From NCBI GenBank assembly GCA_018715105.1, contig DVMG01000041.1:1-17616 (forward strand): DNA of 17,616 bases, read 5' to 3'. The translations under genes and the position numbers were made by a program. The notes under the pieces are model-generated. The model was not told where the DNA came from and ran no database searches. It worked only from the letters and a program-made list of their open reading frames with translations. This DNA comes from Candidatus Ventricola intestinavium (lineage in GTDB: Bacteria > Bacillota > Clostridia > Christensenellales > Aristaeellaceae). Below are positions 1-7,332 of the stretch, piece after piece; within the stretch, counting starts at the first letter, position 1; each line of letters opens with the position of its first letter.

Positions 1-316
1 TCTTGCCCTCGCCGGTCTTCATCTCCGCGATGCGGCCCTGGTGCAGCACAATGCCGCCGAGCATCTGCACGCGGAACTGGCGCTTGCCGGTGACGCGGCA
101 TGTCGCCTCGCGCACAACGGAATACGCCTCCGGCAGAAGATCGTCCAGCGTCTCCCCCTGCTGAAGCCGCTGGCGGAATTCCTCCGTCTTGGCGCGCAGC
201 TGCGCATCAGAAAGCGCCTTATGCGCCTCCTCGAAGGAGTCAATCTTGTCCACGATCTTTTGCAGTCTCTTGATTTCCCCGGCAGTCGGGTCAAATAGCT
301 TGCTGAAAAAGCCCAT
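1..316 (-). CDS. secA: Protein translocase ATPase SecA, N-terminal fragment
   Basis: SecA is the cytoplasmic motor ATPase that drives unfolded preproteins through the SecYEG channel. The window holds only the first 105 codons; the gene runs off the left edge. The start MGFFSKLFDP, the spacing to LPEAYSVVREA and the segment RFRVQMLGGIVLHQGRIAEM-like (here QFRVQMLGG...HQGRIAEM) are typical of the SecA N-terminus. The last visible residues MKTGEGK are the beginning of the Walker A nucleotide-binding motif. The ATG at 314-316 is preceded by GGAGG about 8 nt upstream, which fixes the start. A sigma-70-type promoter lies about 70 nt upstream, so the gene appears to be transcribed on its own and not from the ATPase gene upstream. 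Nothing is odd in the visible part. Confidence 0.96.
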   Translation of the reverse strand, partial: MGFFSKLFDPTAGEIKRLQKIVDKIDSFEEAHKALSDAQLRAKTEEFRQRLQQGETLDDLLPEAYSVVREATCRVTGKRQFRVQMLGGIVLHQGRIAEMKTGEGK

Positions 317-386
317 TGTTTTCCTCCATACGGCGGCGCGGGTTCTCTTGCGCATCCGGCAAACCCCACAGTGCCGCGTATTGTAT

Positions 387-415
387 ATTGTAGCATCATC
401 GCGGGCTTTTCGCAA
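387..415 (-). promoter_or_regulatory. sigma-70-type promoter of secA
   Basis: On the minus strand, TTGCGA (410-415) is followed after exactly 17 bp by TACAAT (387-392). A second TACAAT lies at 380-385. The predicted start of transcription leaves a leader of about 60-70 nt before the secA ATG. Confidence 0.7.
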
Positions 416-514
416 CCTTTTCGGATTGGAATATCGGCTTTCCCCTCCCGTTTTGCGTGCGCCGCACACGGCGTTTCGGGGATTTCCGCCTCATGGACGC
501 GCCAGAGCGTGGAC

Positions 515-544
515 AAAACGCTTTTTTCCCCGAAGGGAGAAAAG
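515..544 (-). terminator. Probable terminator after the P-type ATPase gene
   Basis: Read on the minus strand, a 10-position stem (521-530 with 535-544, one internal C-A mismatch) is capped by a C(UUCG)G tetraloop, which is unusually stable. It is followed by CG and a run of four T. It lies about 70 bp past the ATPase stop and upstream of the secA promoter, the expected place for a terminator. The T-run is short, so the call is moderate. Confidence 0.45.
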
Positions 545-611
545 ATTCCCACAACCTCCGGAAAAGCAACACGCATCATCAACGAAAGTGCTGCTTAGGC
601 AAACAGCCGCG

Positions 612-2936
612 TCACGAACGCGCTTTTTGAAGCGCTCTTTGGGCGGCCAGCATCCCGATCAGCCCCGCCATGCCCGCCGAAAATACGCGCAGCAGATACA
701 GGGCCATCTCGGGCGTCACCGGCACAATCCTCAGCGCGGACGGGAAAAGCCACAGGGCCGCGCCTGTTCCGGCCGCCATGGTCAGGCAGATGAACCCCCG
801 CAGGCGGGTCAGCGGCATGCAGCTTTTCACCACCGCCGCCATGGATGTAAGGATCAGCAGCAGATACAGGATCGTGCCCTTTGCTTCCGCAGCGAGAGGG
901 GAGGTCAGCGAAACATAGAGGATCATTCCCGTCACCGCCAGGGCAAAAGGCAGCGCGCTTGAAAAAGCACTTGGCAAAAAGCGGCCCCGGATTGGCCGGA
1001 TATCCGATTCAAACACGGTGAGGAAGGAGGGATAGGCCTCCATGAGCGCGTCGATGAGTGTGATCTGAATGGGAATAAAGGGAAACGGCCTGTTCGCCGC
1101 CAGGCAAAACAGGGTCACGAGCACCGAGTAGATCGTCTTGATGAAGAAGACTCCCGCCGTGCGCGTCACATTGTGGATCACCCTGCGCCCTTCCATCACA
1201 ACCTGAGGCAGATGGGTAAAATCGGATTCGAGCAGGACGATCTGGGAAATCTGCCGGCTGGCATCGCTGCCCTCCGCCACCGCGATGGAACAGTCCGCCT
1301 CCCTCAGCGCCAGCAGGTCATTGACGCCATCTCCCGTCATGGCCACACAGTGCCCTTGGCGCCTGAGCGCCCGGATCAGCTGCTGCTTGCTCTTGGGGGT
1401 GGCGCGGGCAAACACGGCGTATTCCCGGCTGATCCGGTCATAATCCGCCTCGTCCCCCAGGGTGGACAGGTCAACCGCCTCCCTCCACCGGGCCAATCCC
1501 GCCTTTTTTGCAACTGCAGCGGCCGTCCTGACAGAATCCCCGGTAATCACCCTGACGTCCACCCCTTCCCGGCGAAAAAACGAAAGGGTGCCGCGCACAT
1601 TTTTGCGGATGCCGTCCTCCAGCGCGATCGCGTAAAGCGGCAGGATCTGCGGGGGAAGCGCCGCTGTGTCGTTCCATTCCCCGCCGCTCAAGCCGATCCC
1701 CACCACGCGAAGCCCCTCGTCCATCCAGGCCGCCGCCTCCGGCGGCATCTGTGCAAAAAGCCGCTCCGGCGCGCCGACAAAGACCGTTCCCACTCCTTCA
1801 AAGCCGACGGCGCCCCATTTTCTCCGGGATGAAAAGGGGATGGTTGTGGATACCCGCCCGGCCGGCCGCGGCGGAAAAGCGTCTTTCAGCGCCCGGATCG
1901 TCGCGTTTTCCTCTTCGCAGGCGGCCAGATAAGCGCAGGCCAGCTCCTTGGCCTGTGCCTGGGAAACCGCGGGTTCATCCGCGCGTTCAAACAGGGGCAG
2001 GATCCGGCCGACATGCATGTTGCCGTCCGTCAGGGTGCCCGTCTTATCCACGCAGAGCACGTCCACATGCGCCAGGGTCTCCAGCGAATGCATGTCCTGC
2101 ACCAGGATCTTTTTTCCGGCCAGCCGGGCAACCCCCATGGCCAGCGACACCGAGATCAGCAGCACCAGCCCCTTGGGCAGCATGCCCAAAAGCCCGGCGG
2201 CAGAGGCGACAACGGCTTCCCCCGCCGCCGCATGGCGAAGCAGCACTGCCTCCAGAAAGAGCGCAACGCCCAGGGGCACGATCAGCACGCTGGTCAGCCG
2301 CGTCACCTTTTTCATGGCCCCCAGCAGCTCCAAATCTTCCTGCTTTTCTTTGCGCACCTCTTCGGCCAGCGCATCGGCATAGTTTTCGCGGCCCACATGG
2401 GTGACCTGTGCATAGCATTTTCCCGAAATCACCGAACTGCCGGAGAGCAGCGTGTCGCCCTCCCGTTTGAGCACGGCGTCGCTCTCCCCGGTCAGCAGGG
2501 ATTCGTTGACCTCCATCTCGCCGGACAGCACCACGGCGTCGTTGCAGATCTGCCTTCCGCTTTCAAGCAGCACCACATCGTCTTTCACGATCTGTTCGGG
2601 TTCCACCGTCTCATGCTGGCCGTCGCGCACCACGGTGACCGCCGGCCGGTTGAGGATGGACAGCCCGTCCACAAGCCGCTTGGCCTTGAGCTGCTGCGCC
2701 GTGCCAATCAGAATGTTGAGCACAATGATGGCGATAAACGCCATGTTGCTGTAAGCGCCCACCGCAAACAGAAGCCCGGCAAGGACAAAATTCAGAAAGT
2801 TAAAGCGCGTGCACACATTTTCCCGGATGATCTGCGCGTTTGATTTGGTAACCGTCCGCGGCGGTTCCCCTCCCTCTTTGCGCGCCCTCCTCTGCTCCAC
2901 CTCATGGGCCGTCAGCCCCCGAATCTTCTCCTGCAT
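612..2936 (-). CDS. Cation-translocating P-type ATPase (CtpE-like, probably Ca2+ or related cation)
   Basis: The 774-residue product is a polytopic membrane pump that couples ATP hydrolysis to cation movement. Visible landmarks are two N-terminal membrane segments (about 45-80), the actuator motif TGES (149-152), the M4 segment with PKGL (254-257), the phosphorylated aspartate in DKTGT (D297), ITGD (465-468), the hinge GDGVND (535-540) and a C-terminal group of membrane helices. No N-terminal heavy-metal domain or CPC motif is present, which argues against a copper or zinc pump. The motif set and length resemble the CtpE/YoaB-like HAD-IC group; mycobacterial CtpE is linked to calcium uptake. 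The ATG at 2936 has AGGAGG about 11 nt upstream. Longer in-frame starts back to 3191 would run through the promoter and are rejected. The gene follows a two-component system and shares its operator motif, so it is a likely target. The usual M4 Glu (PEGL) is Lys here. The ion is uncertain. Confidence 0.9.
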   Translation of the reverse strand: MQEKIRGLTAHEVEQRRARKEGGEPPRTVTKSNAQIIRENVCTRFNFLNFVLAGLLFAVGAYSNMAFIAIIVLNILIGTAQQLKAKRLVDGLSILNRPAVTVVRDGQHETVEPEQIVKDDVVLLESGRQICNDAVVLSGEMEVNESLLTGESDAVLKREGDTLLSGSSVISGKCYAQVTHVGRENYADALAEEVRKEKQEDLELLGAMKKVTRLTSVLIVPLGVALFLEAVLLRHAAAGEAVVASAAGLLGMLPKGLVLLISVSLAMGVARLAGKKILVQDMHSLETLAHVDVLCVDKTGTLTDGNMHVGRILPLFERADEPAVSQAQAKELACAYLAACEEENATIRALKDAFPPRPAGRVSTTIPFSSRRKWGAVGFEGVGTVFVGAPERLFAQMPPEAAAWMDEGLRVVGIGLSGGEWNDTAALPPQILPLYAIALEDGIRKNVRGTLSFFRREGVDVRVITGDSVRTAAAVAKKAGLARWREAVDLSTLGDEADYDRISREYAVFARATPKSKQQLIRALRRQGHCVAMTGDGVNDLLALREADCSIAVAEGSDASRQISQIVLLESDFTHLPQVVMEGRRVIHNVTRTAGVFFIKTIYSVLVTLFCLAANRPFPFIPIQITLIDALMEAYPSFLTVFESDIRPIRGRFLPSAFSSALPFALAVTGMILYVSLTSPLAAEAKGTILYLLLILTSMAAVVKSCMPLTRLRGFICLTMAAGTGAALWLFPSALRIVPVTPEMALYLLRVFSAGMAGLIGMLAAQRALQKARS

Positions 2937-3014
2937 GCCGCTTTTGTCCTCCTTTCCTGTGGGCCGGTCCGTCCGCAGAAGTTTCTGAGCGGATCGCCCG
3001 GCCCCGCCTTCCCC

Positions 3015-3069
3015 ATTATAAAGCGGCACATTAAACGAACAGTCCTGAGGTTTTAAACGGAGTTTAAAC
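3015..3069 (-). promoter_or_regulatory. ATPase promoter with three phased GTTTAA half-sites
   Basis: On the minus strand a perfect -10 TATAAT (3015-3020) has no recognisable -35. GTTTAA half-sites lie at 3064-3069, 3053-3058 and 3031-3036. The first two are 11 bp apart start to start and the third is 22 bp further. The last half-site ends exactly 10 bp upstream of the -10, the spacing known for PhoB-type activator boxes that replace the -35. The same repeat precedes the kinase/regulator genes. This is read as the binding site of the neighbouring OmpR-family regulator (inference). Confidence 0.7.
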
Positions 3070-3142
3070 GCGCGTCTGCCGAAAAAAGGCCGCGCTTTTC
3101 CTCCCCCTCTCCGGGAAAGAAAAACACGGTCTTCTGATCCGG

Positions 3143-3835
3143 TCAGCCGCCGCAAAAGCGGTATCCCACCCCCCATACGGTCTGTATCCACACAGGCGAA
3201 GAGGGATTATCCTCAATTTTTTCCCGCAGGCGGTTGATGTGCACCGCCACGGTCACGTTGTCTCCCATGGACTCAAGCCCCCAGATCCTTTCATACAGAT
3301 CTTCCCGGCTGAAAACCTGGTTGCGGTGCCGCATGAAAAACACAAGCAGCTCGTATTCCCTGTTTTTAAGCGGGATTTCCACTCCGTTTTTAAAGACGCG
3401 CCTTGCCCGGAGATCCGCCTCCAGCGGTCCCGCCGCCAGCCGGTGCTCCAAATCGTTCTTTTCCGGTTTGAGGCGGTGATACTGCGCCAGATTGGCCTTC
3501 ACCCGCGCCACGAGCACGCTGGGAGAAAACGGCTTTTCAATATAGTCGTCGGCGCCAAAGCCGAGGCCCCGGATTTTATCCACATCCTCTCCCCTGGCGC
3601 TCACCATCAGGATGGGGATGTCCAGCTTTTCCCTCACCCTGCGCAGGATGGCAAAGCCGTCCATTCCCGGCAGCATCAGATCCAGCAGGATCAAATCAAA
3701 GCGTCCTTCCAGCGCCATGCGCAGCCCGTTCGGGCCATCCGGCGCGATCTGAACATCGTATCCGCTCAGTTCCAAATAGTCGCGCTCGATAGCGGCAATG
3801 TCTTCGTCATCCTCGATGATCAGGATTCTGCTCAT
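3143..3835 (-). CDS. OmpR/PhoB-family DNA-binding response regulator
   Basis: This 230-residue cytoplasmic transcription factor receives a phosphoryl group from the adjacent kinase. The receiver domain (about 1-115) has the acidic pocket E8-D9-D10, the phosphoacceptor D52 in DLILLDLMLPGMDG, the switch Ser in MVSARG and the conserved Lys in EKPF. The winged-helix DNA-binding domain (about 130-230) ends in the typical VWGVGYRF. The ATG at 3835 has AGGAGG 6 nt upstream. Longer in-frame starts reach back to 4057 but only translate kinase sequence in another frame. The gene begins inside the last 29 bp of the kinase gene, so the two are translationally coupled. OmpR-family regulators bind direct repeats, and 11-bp-spaced GTTTAA repeats precede both this operon and the downstream ATPase gene. 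The physiological signal is unknown. Confidence 0.93.
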   Translation of the reverse strand: MSRILIIEDDEDIAAIERDYLELSGYDVQIAPDGPNGLRMALEGRFDLILLDLMLPGMDGFAILRRVREKLDIPILMVSARGEDVDKIRGLGFGADDYIEKPFSPSVLVARVKANLAQYHRLKPEKNDLEHRLAAGPLEADLRARRVFKNGVEIPLKNREYELLVFFMRHRNQVFSREDLYERIWGLESMGDNVTVAVHINRLREKIEDNPSSPVWIQTVWGVGYRFCGG

Positions 3836-4988
3836 CCTCTGCCTCCTTTTCTTCAGCCCGCGGCAACCGCAGCGTGACGCACAGCCCGCCTTGTTCCGCG
3901 TTGCAGGCGCCGACGGTTCCCCCCATCTGTTCAACCGCTCTTTTGACGACCGCGAGCCCCAGGCCGCTTCCGCCGCCCGGTTTCTCCCTGGCAGGGCTTC
4001 CCCGATAAAAAGCATCAAAAATCCGGGGCAGCTGCTCTTCCGGCACGCCGGGGCCATTGTCCCTGAACGTGATCTCCATCCCGTCTCCCGCTGCCTTTAC
4101 GGCAATCCTCACCCGTGCCTCCCCTTTTTTGCCATATTTGCGGCTGTTGTCAAGCAGGTTGGCCACAATCCGCGTCAGCAGCTGCCTGTCGGCCCAAACG
4201 GCGCCGGCATCAAGCGGGCCGAACGAGACCGTCATATCCCCGGCATCCACCGCCTTTGCCATGCGCCGGATTTCGCTTCCCGCCTCCATCGCCTCCAGGC
4301 AGACCGGATATTCGCTGACCCCCATCCTCGCCAGCTCAAACAGGCGGTTGACCATGGCCTCAATCTCGGTCTCCCGGGTGTAAATCGTCTGAAGATACCG
4401 CTGCTTCGTCGGCTCATCGCGCGCAATCCCTTCCAGCAGCGCTTCCGTATAGGCCCGAATGGTGGTCAGGGGACTTTTCAGGTCGTGCGAAAGGCCCGCA
4501 AAAAGCTCCTGCTTTTTCTGCTGCTGTGCCTGCTGTTCTTCCAGGGATGCCCTGAGCCTTGCCGCCATCAGATCCACCGCGTCGCAGGCCGCCTTGAATT
4601 CATCCTGCGCGCCATAGGCGATGGGCGCATCCAGATTGCCCTGTCGGATGCGCTCAACCCCCGCAACCAGCGCATCCAGCGGCTCAGAAAGATGGCGGAA
4701 AAGGGAGCGTGTCAGATACACATGGGTAAAGGCCACGGACGCCAGAATCGCCAGCACCACCGCCGCCATATACAGGGCGCCAAATGTCCTCAGCCCGGAA
4801 AACACGTGCTCCAGCCACTCCCCCGCATCGTGCAGATCCCTCAGGGTCAATCCCATCTGCGGGAGATAGATGTTTTGCAGCAGCAGCAGGGTGATGGCGA
4901 TCCCCAGCGCAAGCAAAACCACCGTAATCCCGACCGGAATCACCAGCATAATGAGGTTGGCACGCGCCATTCTCTGCCTGATGGTCAT
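3807..4988 (-). CDS. Membrane sensor histidine kinase (HAMP, HisKA, HATPase_c)
   Basis: The 393-residue product is the sensor partner of the overlapping response regulator. TM1 (about 11-38) and TM2 (about 70-92) enclose an extracytoplasmic loop of only about 30 residues. That leaves no room for a ligand-binding domain and suggests sensing at or within the membrane. A HAMP linker (about 93-150) is followed by the H-box GLSHDLKSP (phospho-acceptor H168), the N-box NLLDNSRKYG (N277, N281), the G1 box DNGPG (310-314) and the G2 box GSGLGL (340-345). I chose the ATG at 4988 because a purine-rich AAAGGGGG lies upstream; the longer in-frame ATG at 5027 overlaps the candidate -10 box. The kinase gene precedes the regulator gene, the reverse of the commonest order in this family. 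The last 29 bp overlap the regulator start. Confidence 0.93.
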   Translation of the reverse strand: MTIRQRMARANLIMLVIPVGITVVLLALGIAITLLLLQNIYLPQMGLTLRDLHDAGEWLEHVFSGLRTFGALYMAAVVLAILASVAFTHVYLTRSLFRHLSEPLDALVAGVERIRQGNLDAPIAYGAQDEFKAACDAVDLMAARLRASLEEQQAQQQKKQELFAGLSHDLKSPLTTIRAYTEALLEGIARDEPTKQRYLQTIYTRETEIEAMVNRLFELARMGVSEYPVCLEAMEAGSEIRRMAKAVDAGDMTVSFGPLDAGAVWADRQLLTRIVANLLDNSRKYGKKGEARVRIAVKAAGDGMEITFRDNGPGVPEEQLPRIFDAFYRGSPAREKPGGGSGLGLAVVKRAVEQMGGTVGACNAEQGGLCVTLRLPRAEEKEAEDEQNPDHRG

Positions 4989-5022
4989 GAAAACGCCCCC
5001 TTTTACACGTTTGTGCATGCAC

Positions 5023-5066
5023 AGCATATCACATTCCGCACCCCCATCCTTAAACAGTTGTTAAAC
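5023..5066 (-). promoter_or_regulatory. Two-component operon promoter with GTTTAA-N5-GTTTAA operator
   Basis: On the minus strand two exact GTTTAA half-sites (5061-5066 and 5050-5055) are separated by 5 bp, an 11-bp period. A -10-like TATGCT (5023-5028) starts 21 bp after the second half-site, which is 10 plus one 11-bp turn. No good -35 is present, as expected for an activator-dependent promoter. The match to the ATPase promoter suggests autoregulation by the encoded response regulator. Confidence 0.6.
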
Positions 5067-5254
5067 CGATGCGGGGCGCGGCAGCAAGAAGCCTCGTTTC
5101 CTTCGCTCAGATCGTTTTCTTTTAAGGGATCCGGGCAGGATATGCGTACGCTGCTTCACAGCGAACAAAACAGCCTTCGGCTTTCTGTATACACGATCCC
5201 GGGATTTCAGCAGTCCGGCATCCGCCCGGGCCGAAGCGGCGCAAACGGATTTCC

Positions 5255-5287
5255 ATAAAAAACGGCTTCAGCACATGGCTGAAGCCG
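5255..5287 (-). terminator. Intrinsic terminator of the glnN-glmS unit
   Basis: A perfect 10-bp stem (5263-5272 with 5278-5287, loop of 5) is followed on the minus strand by TTTTTTAT. It lies 42 bp after the glmS stop. The 190 bp between it and the two-component promoter hold no gene I can recognise. Confidence 0.92.
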
Positions 5288-5329
5288 CCCCGGCTTAATA
5301 CGCCCGAAAATCCGTCCCTCTTGCGGGAC

Positions 5330-7216
5330 TCACTCCACCGTCACGCTCTTGGCCAGATTCCGCGGCTTATCCACATCCAGGCCCTTGGCGCAGCTGATGT
5401 AATAGGCCAGCAGCTGCAGCGGGACCACGGCCAGCGACGTGGCAAACAGCGGCTCCGTGCGCGGCACATAGACGGTGAAGTTCACCGTGTCCTCAATGGC
5501 ATACTGGCCGTAACTGGTCAGGCCAAAGAGCGTGGCGCCCCGGCTGCGCACCTCCACCATGTTGGAAACCTCTTTTTCAAACAGCTCCGGCTGCGTGGCG
5601 ACGGCCACGACAAGCACGCCGTCTTCAATCAGGCTGATGGTGCCGTGCTTCAGTTCGCCTGCGGCATAGGCCTCGGAATGAATGTAGCTGATTTCCTTGA
5701 GCTTGAGGCTGCCCTCCAGGCTGATGGCATAGTCAAGCCCCCGGCCGATAAAAAACACATCTTTGCAGCTGGCCATCTTGTTGGCATACCACTGAACGCG
5801 TTCCTTGTCCGAGAGCACGCGCTCGATCTGATCCGGCAGGGCGAGCATGGCCTCTATGAGCCTCTGCTCGCGCGCGGCGTCGATCTGCCCGCGCACGGCG
5901 GCCAGCCGGGTGGCCAGCAGATACAGCGTAGCCAGCTGCGTGGAATACGCCTTGGTGGTGGCCACCGAAATCTCCGGCCCCGCCCAGGTGTACATCACGC
6001 TGTCGGCCTCACGCGCGATGGAGGATCCCACCACATTGACTACCGCCAGCGTGCGCACCCCCCTCTCCCTGCAAAGGCGAAGGGCAGCCAGGCTGTCGGC
6101 CGTCTCCCCGCTCTGGCTGATGATGATCACCAGGGTGTTTGGGTCGATGAGGGGATTGCGGTAGCGGAACTCGCTGGCCAGATCCACCTCACAGGGAACG
6201 CGCGCCAGCTGCTCGATGACATACCGGCCGGCCATTCCCACGTGATAGGCCGAGCCGCAGCCGATCAGCAGGATTCGGGAAAGTCCCTTCAGGTCCTCAT
6301 CCGTCAGCGCGGTCTCGCTCAGATCAATGCTCTTCGTCCCGTCTTCGGCCTCTTTGATGCGGGGGGAAAGCGTGTCCCGTACGGCGCGCGGCTGCTCGTG
6401 GATCTCCTTGATCATGAAGTGTTCATACCCGTCCTTCTCGGCAGAAGCGGCATCCCACTTGATCTCCACAACCGGCTTTTCAATTTCCTCGCAGTCGATG
6501 TTGTAGATATGCATCTCATCCCGGGTCAGGCACGCGATCTCCAGGTTGTCGATGTACACGACGCTGCGCGTATAGCTGAGCACCGCCGGCACGTCCGAGG
6601 CAATCATATGCCCATGCAGCTCGCCGTCACAGCGGCCGAGAATCAGCGGGCTGTCCTTGCGCGTGGCATACAGCGTTCCCGGCTGGTCGCCAAAGAGGAT
6701 GCCCAGCGCATAGCTGCCCCGCACGCGGATCATCATGTTGCGGATGGCATCGAGCGCGCGTTCCCGCGGCGACAGCCCCTTTTTGCCCGCCTCCGCATAA
6801 TAGCTGTCAAGCAGCAGGGTCGCCGCTTCGGTATCGGTCTGCGTTTTGAATGCATATCCCTTGCGGATCAGGCTGTCCCGGATCTCCTGATAGTTTTCGA
6901 TGATGCCGTTGTGCACCACCACCACGCGCTTTTCCCTGGAATAATGCGGATGCGCGTTGACCGCGCTGGGCTCCCCATGGGTGGCCCAGCGGGTGTGGCC
7001 CACCCCGCACAGGCCGTGCACCGCCCGGCCGGAGTCGGTCATATCCATCAGATTTTTGAGCCGTCCCTTGGCTTTGACAACCTCGATATGTTCGTTTGCC
7101 TCATCGCGCACGGCGATGCCCGCCGAATCATAGCCCCGGTATTCCAGCTTGGACAGGCCCGCCAGCAGAATCGGCGCCGCCTGCTGAACACCCACATATC
7201 CCACAATGCCGCACAT
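5330..7216 (-). CDS. glmS: Glutamine--fructose-6-phosphate aminotransferase (isomerizing)
   Basis: GlmS converts fructose-6-phosphate and glutamine to glucosamine-6-phosphate and glutamate, the entry to UDP-GlcNAc and so to peptidoglycan. The N-terminal class II glutaminase domain begins MCGIVGYVG; Cys2 becomes the catalytic N-terminal nucleophile. GHTRWATHG (73-81) and HNGIIENY (102-109) bind glutamine. Two SIS sugar-isomerase domains follow: IGCGSAYH (318-325) with ISQSGET (366-372), then FFIGRGLDYAISLEGSLKLKE (488-508 region) with SEAYAAGELKHG. The C-terminus LDVDKPRNLAKSVTVE is the family signature. Length is 628 residues against about 600-610 usually. GGAGG 8 nt upstream fixes the ATG at 7216 over an in-frame ATG at 7231 that overlaps this site. 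It is the last gene of a unit that begins with glutamine synthetase. No glmS ribozyme consensus is visible in the 116-bp leader. Confidence 0.97.
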   Translation of the reverse strand: MCGIVGYVGVQQAAPILLAGLSKLEYRGYDSAGIAVRDEANEHIEVVKAKGRLKNLMDMTDSGRAVHGLCGVGHTRWATHGEPSAVNAHPHYSREKRVVVVHNGIIENYQEIRDSLIRKGYAFKTQTDTEAATLLLDSYYAEAGKKGLSPRERALDAIRNMMIRVRGSYALGILFGDQPGTLYATRKDSPLILGRCDGELHGHMIASDVPAVLSYTRSVVYIDNLEIACLTRDEMHIYNIDCEEIEKPVVEIKWDAASAEKDGYEHFMIKEIHEQPRAVRDTLSPRIKEAEDGTKSIDLSETALTDEDLKGLSRILLIGCGSAYHVGMAGRYVIEQLARVPCEVDLASEFRYRNPLIDPNTLVIIISQSGETADSLAALRLCRERGVRTLAVVNVVGSSIAREADSVMYTWAGPEISVATTKAYSTQLATLYLLATRLAAVRGQIDAAREQRLIEAMLALPDQIERVLSDKERVQWYANKMASCKDVFFIGRGLDYAISLEGSLKLKEISYIHSEAYAAGELKHGTISLIEDGVLVVAVATQPELFEKEVSNMVEVRSRGATLFGLTSYGQYAIEDTVNFTVYVPRTEPLFATSLAVVPLQLLAYYISCAKGLDVDKPRNLAKSVTVE

Positions 7217-7267
7217 TGCACATTCCTCCATCCCTGATCTTTTATTTTGTCAGAATCCGCGTTTCTT

Positions 7268-7317
7268 ATCCGATCCGAATCCGTCCGATCCGAGTCCGGC
7301 TCGGGATCCGGGCCCGG
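7268..7317. repeat. Degenerate tandem TCCGA/TCCGG repeat in the glmS leader
   Basis: About seven imperfect copies of a short ATCCGA/GTCCGA/GGATCC-like unit fill the spacer between glmS and the upstream membrane-protein gene. A separate inverted repeat, CCGGGCTGA-A-TCAGCCCGG (7323-7341), overlaps the stop codon of that gene. No clear -35/-10 pair for glmS is visible, so read-through from upstream is likely. Confidence 0.5.
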
Positions 7318-7332
7318 CCCCTCCGGGCTGAA

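Noticed and set aside
2937..3191. Upstream in-frame extension of the ATPase (85 extra residues)
   Set aside because: It covers the -10 and GTTTAA sites, has non-protein-like composition, and AGGAGG supports the ATG at 2936.
5321..7237. 638-codon plus-strand open frame opposite glmS
   Set aside because: It is antisense to a clear glmS, is rich in His/Arg/Gln as GC-rich shadows are, and has no recognisable domain.
7217..7332. glmS ribozyme
   Set aside because: The leader is too short and the conserved core segments are not seen.
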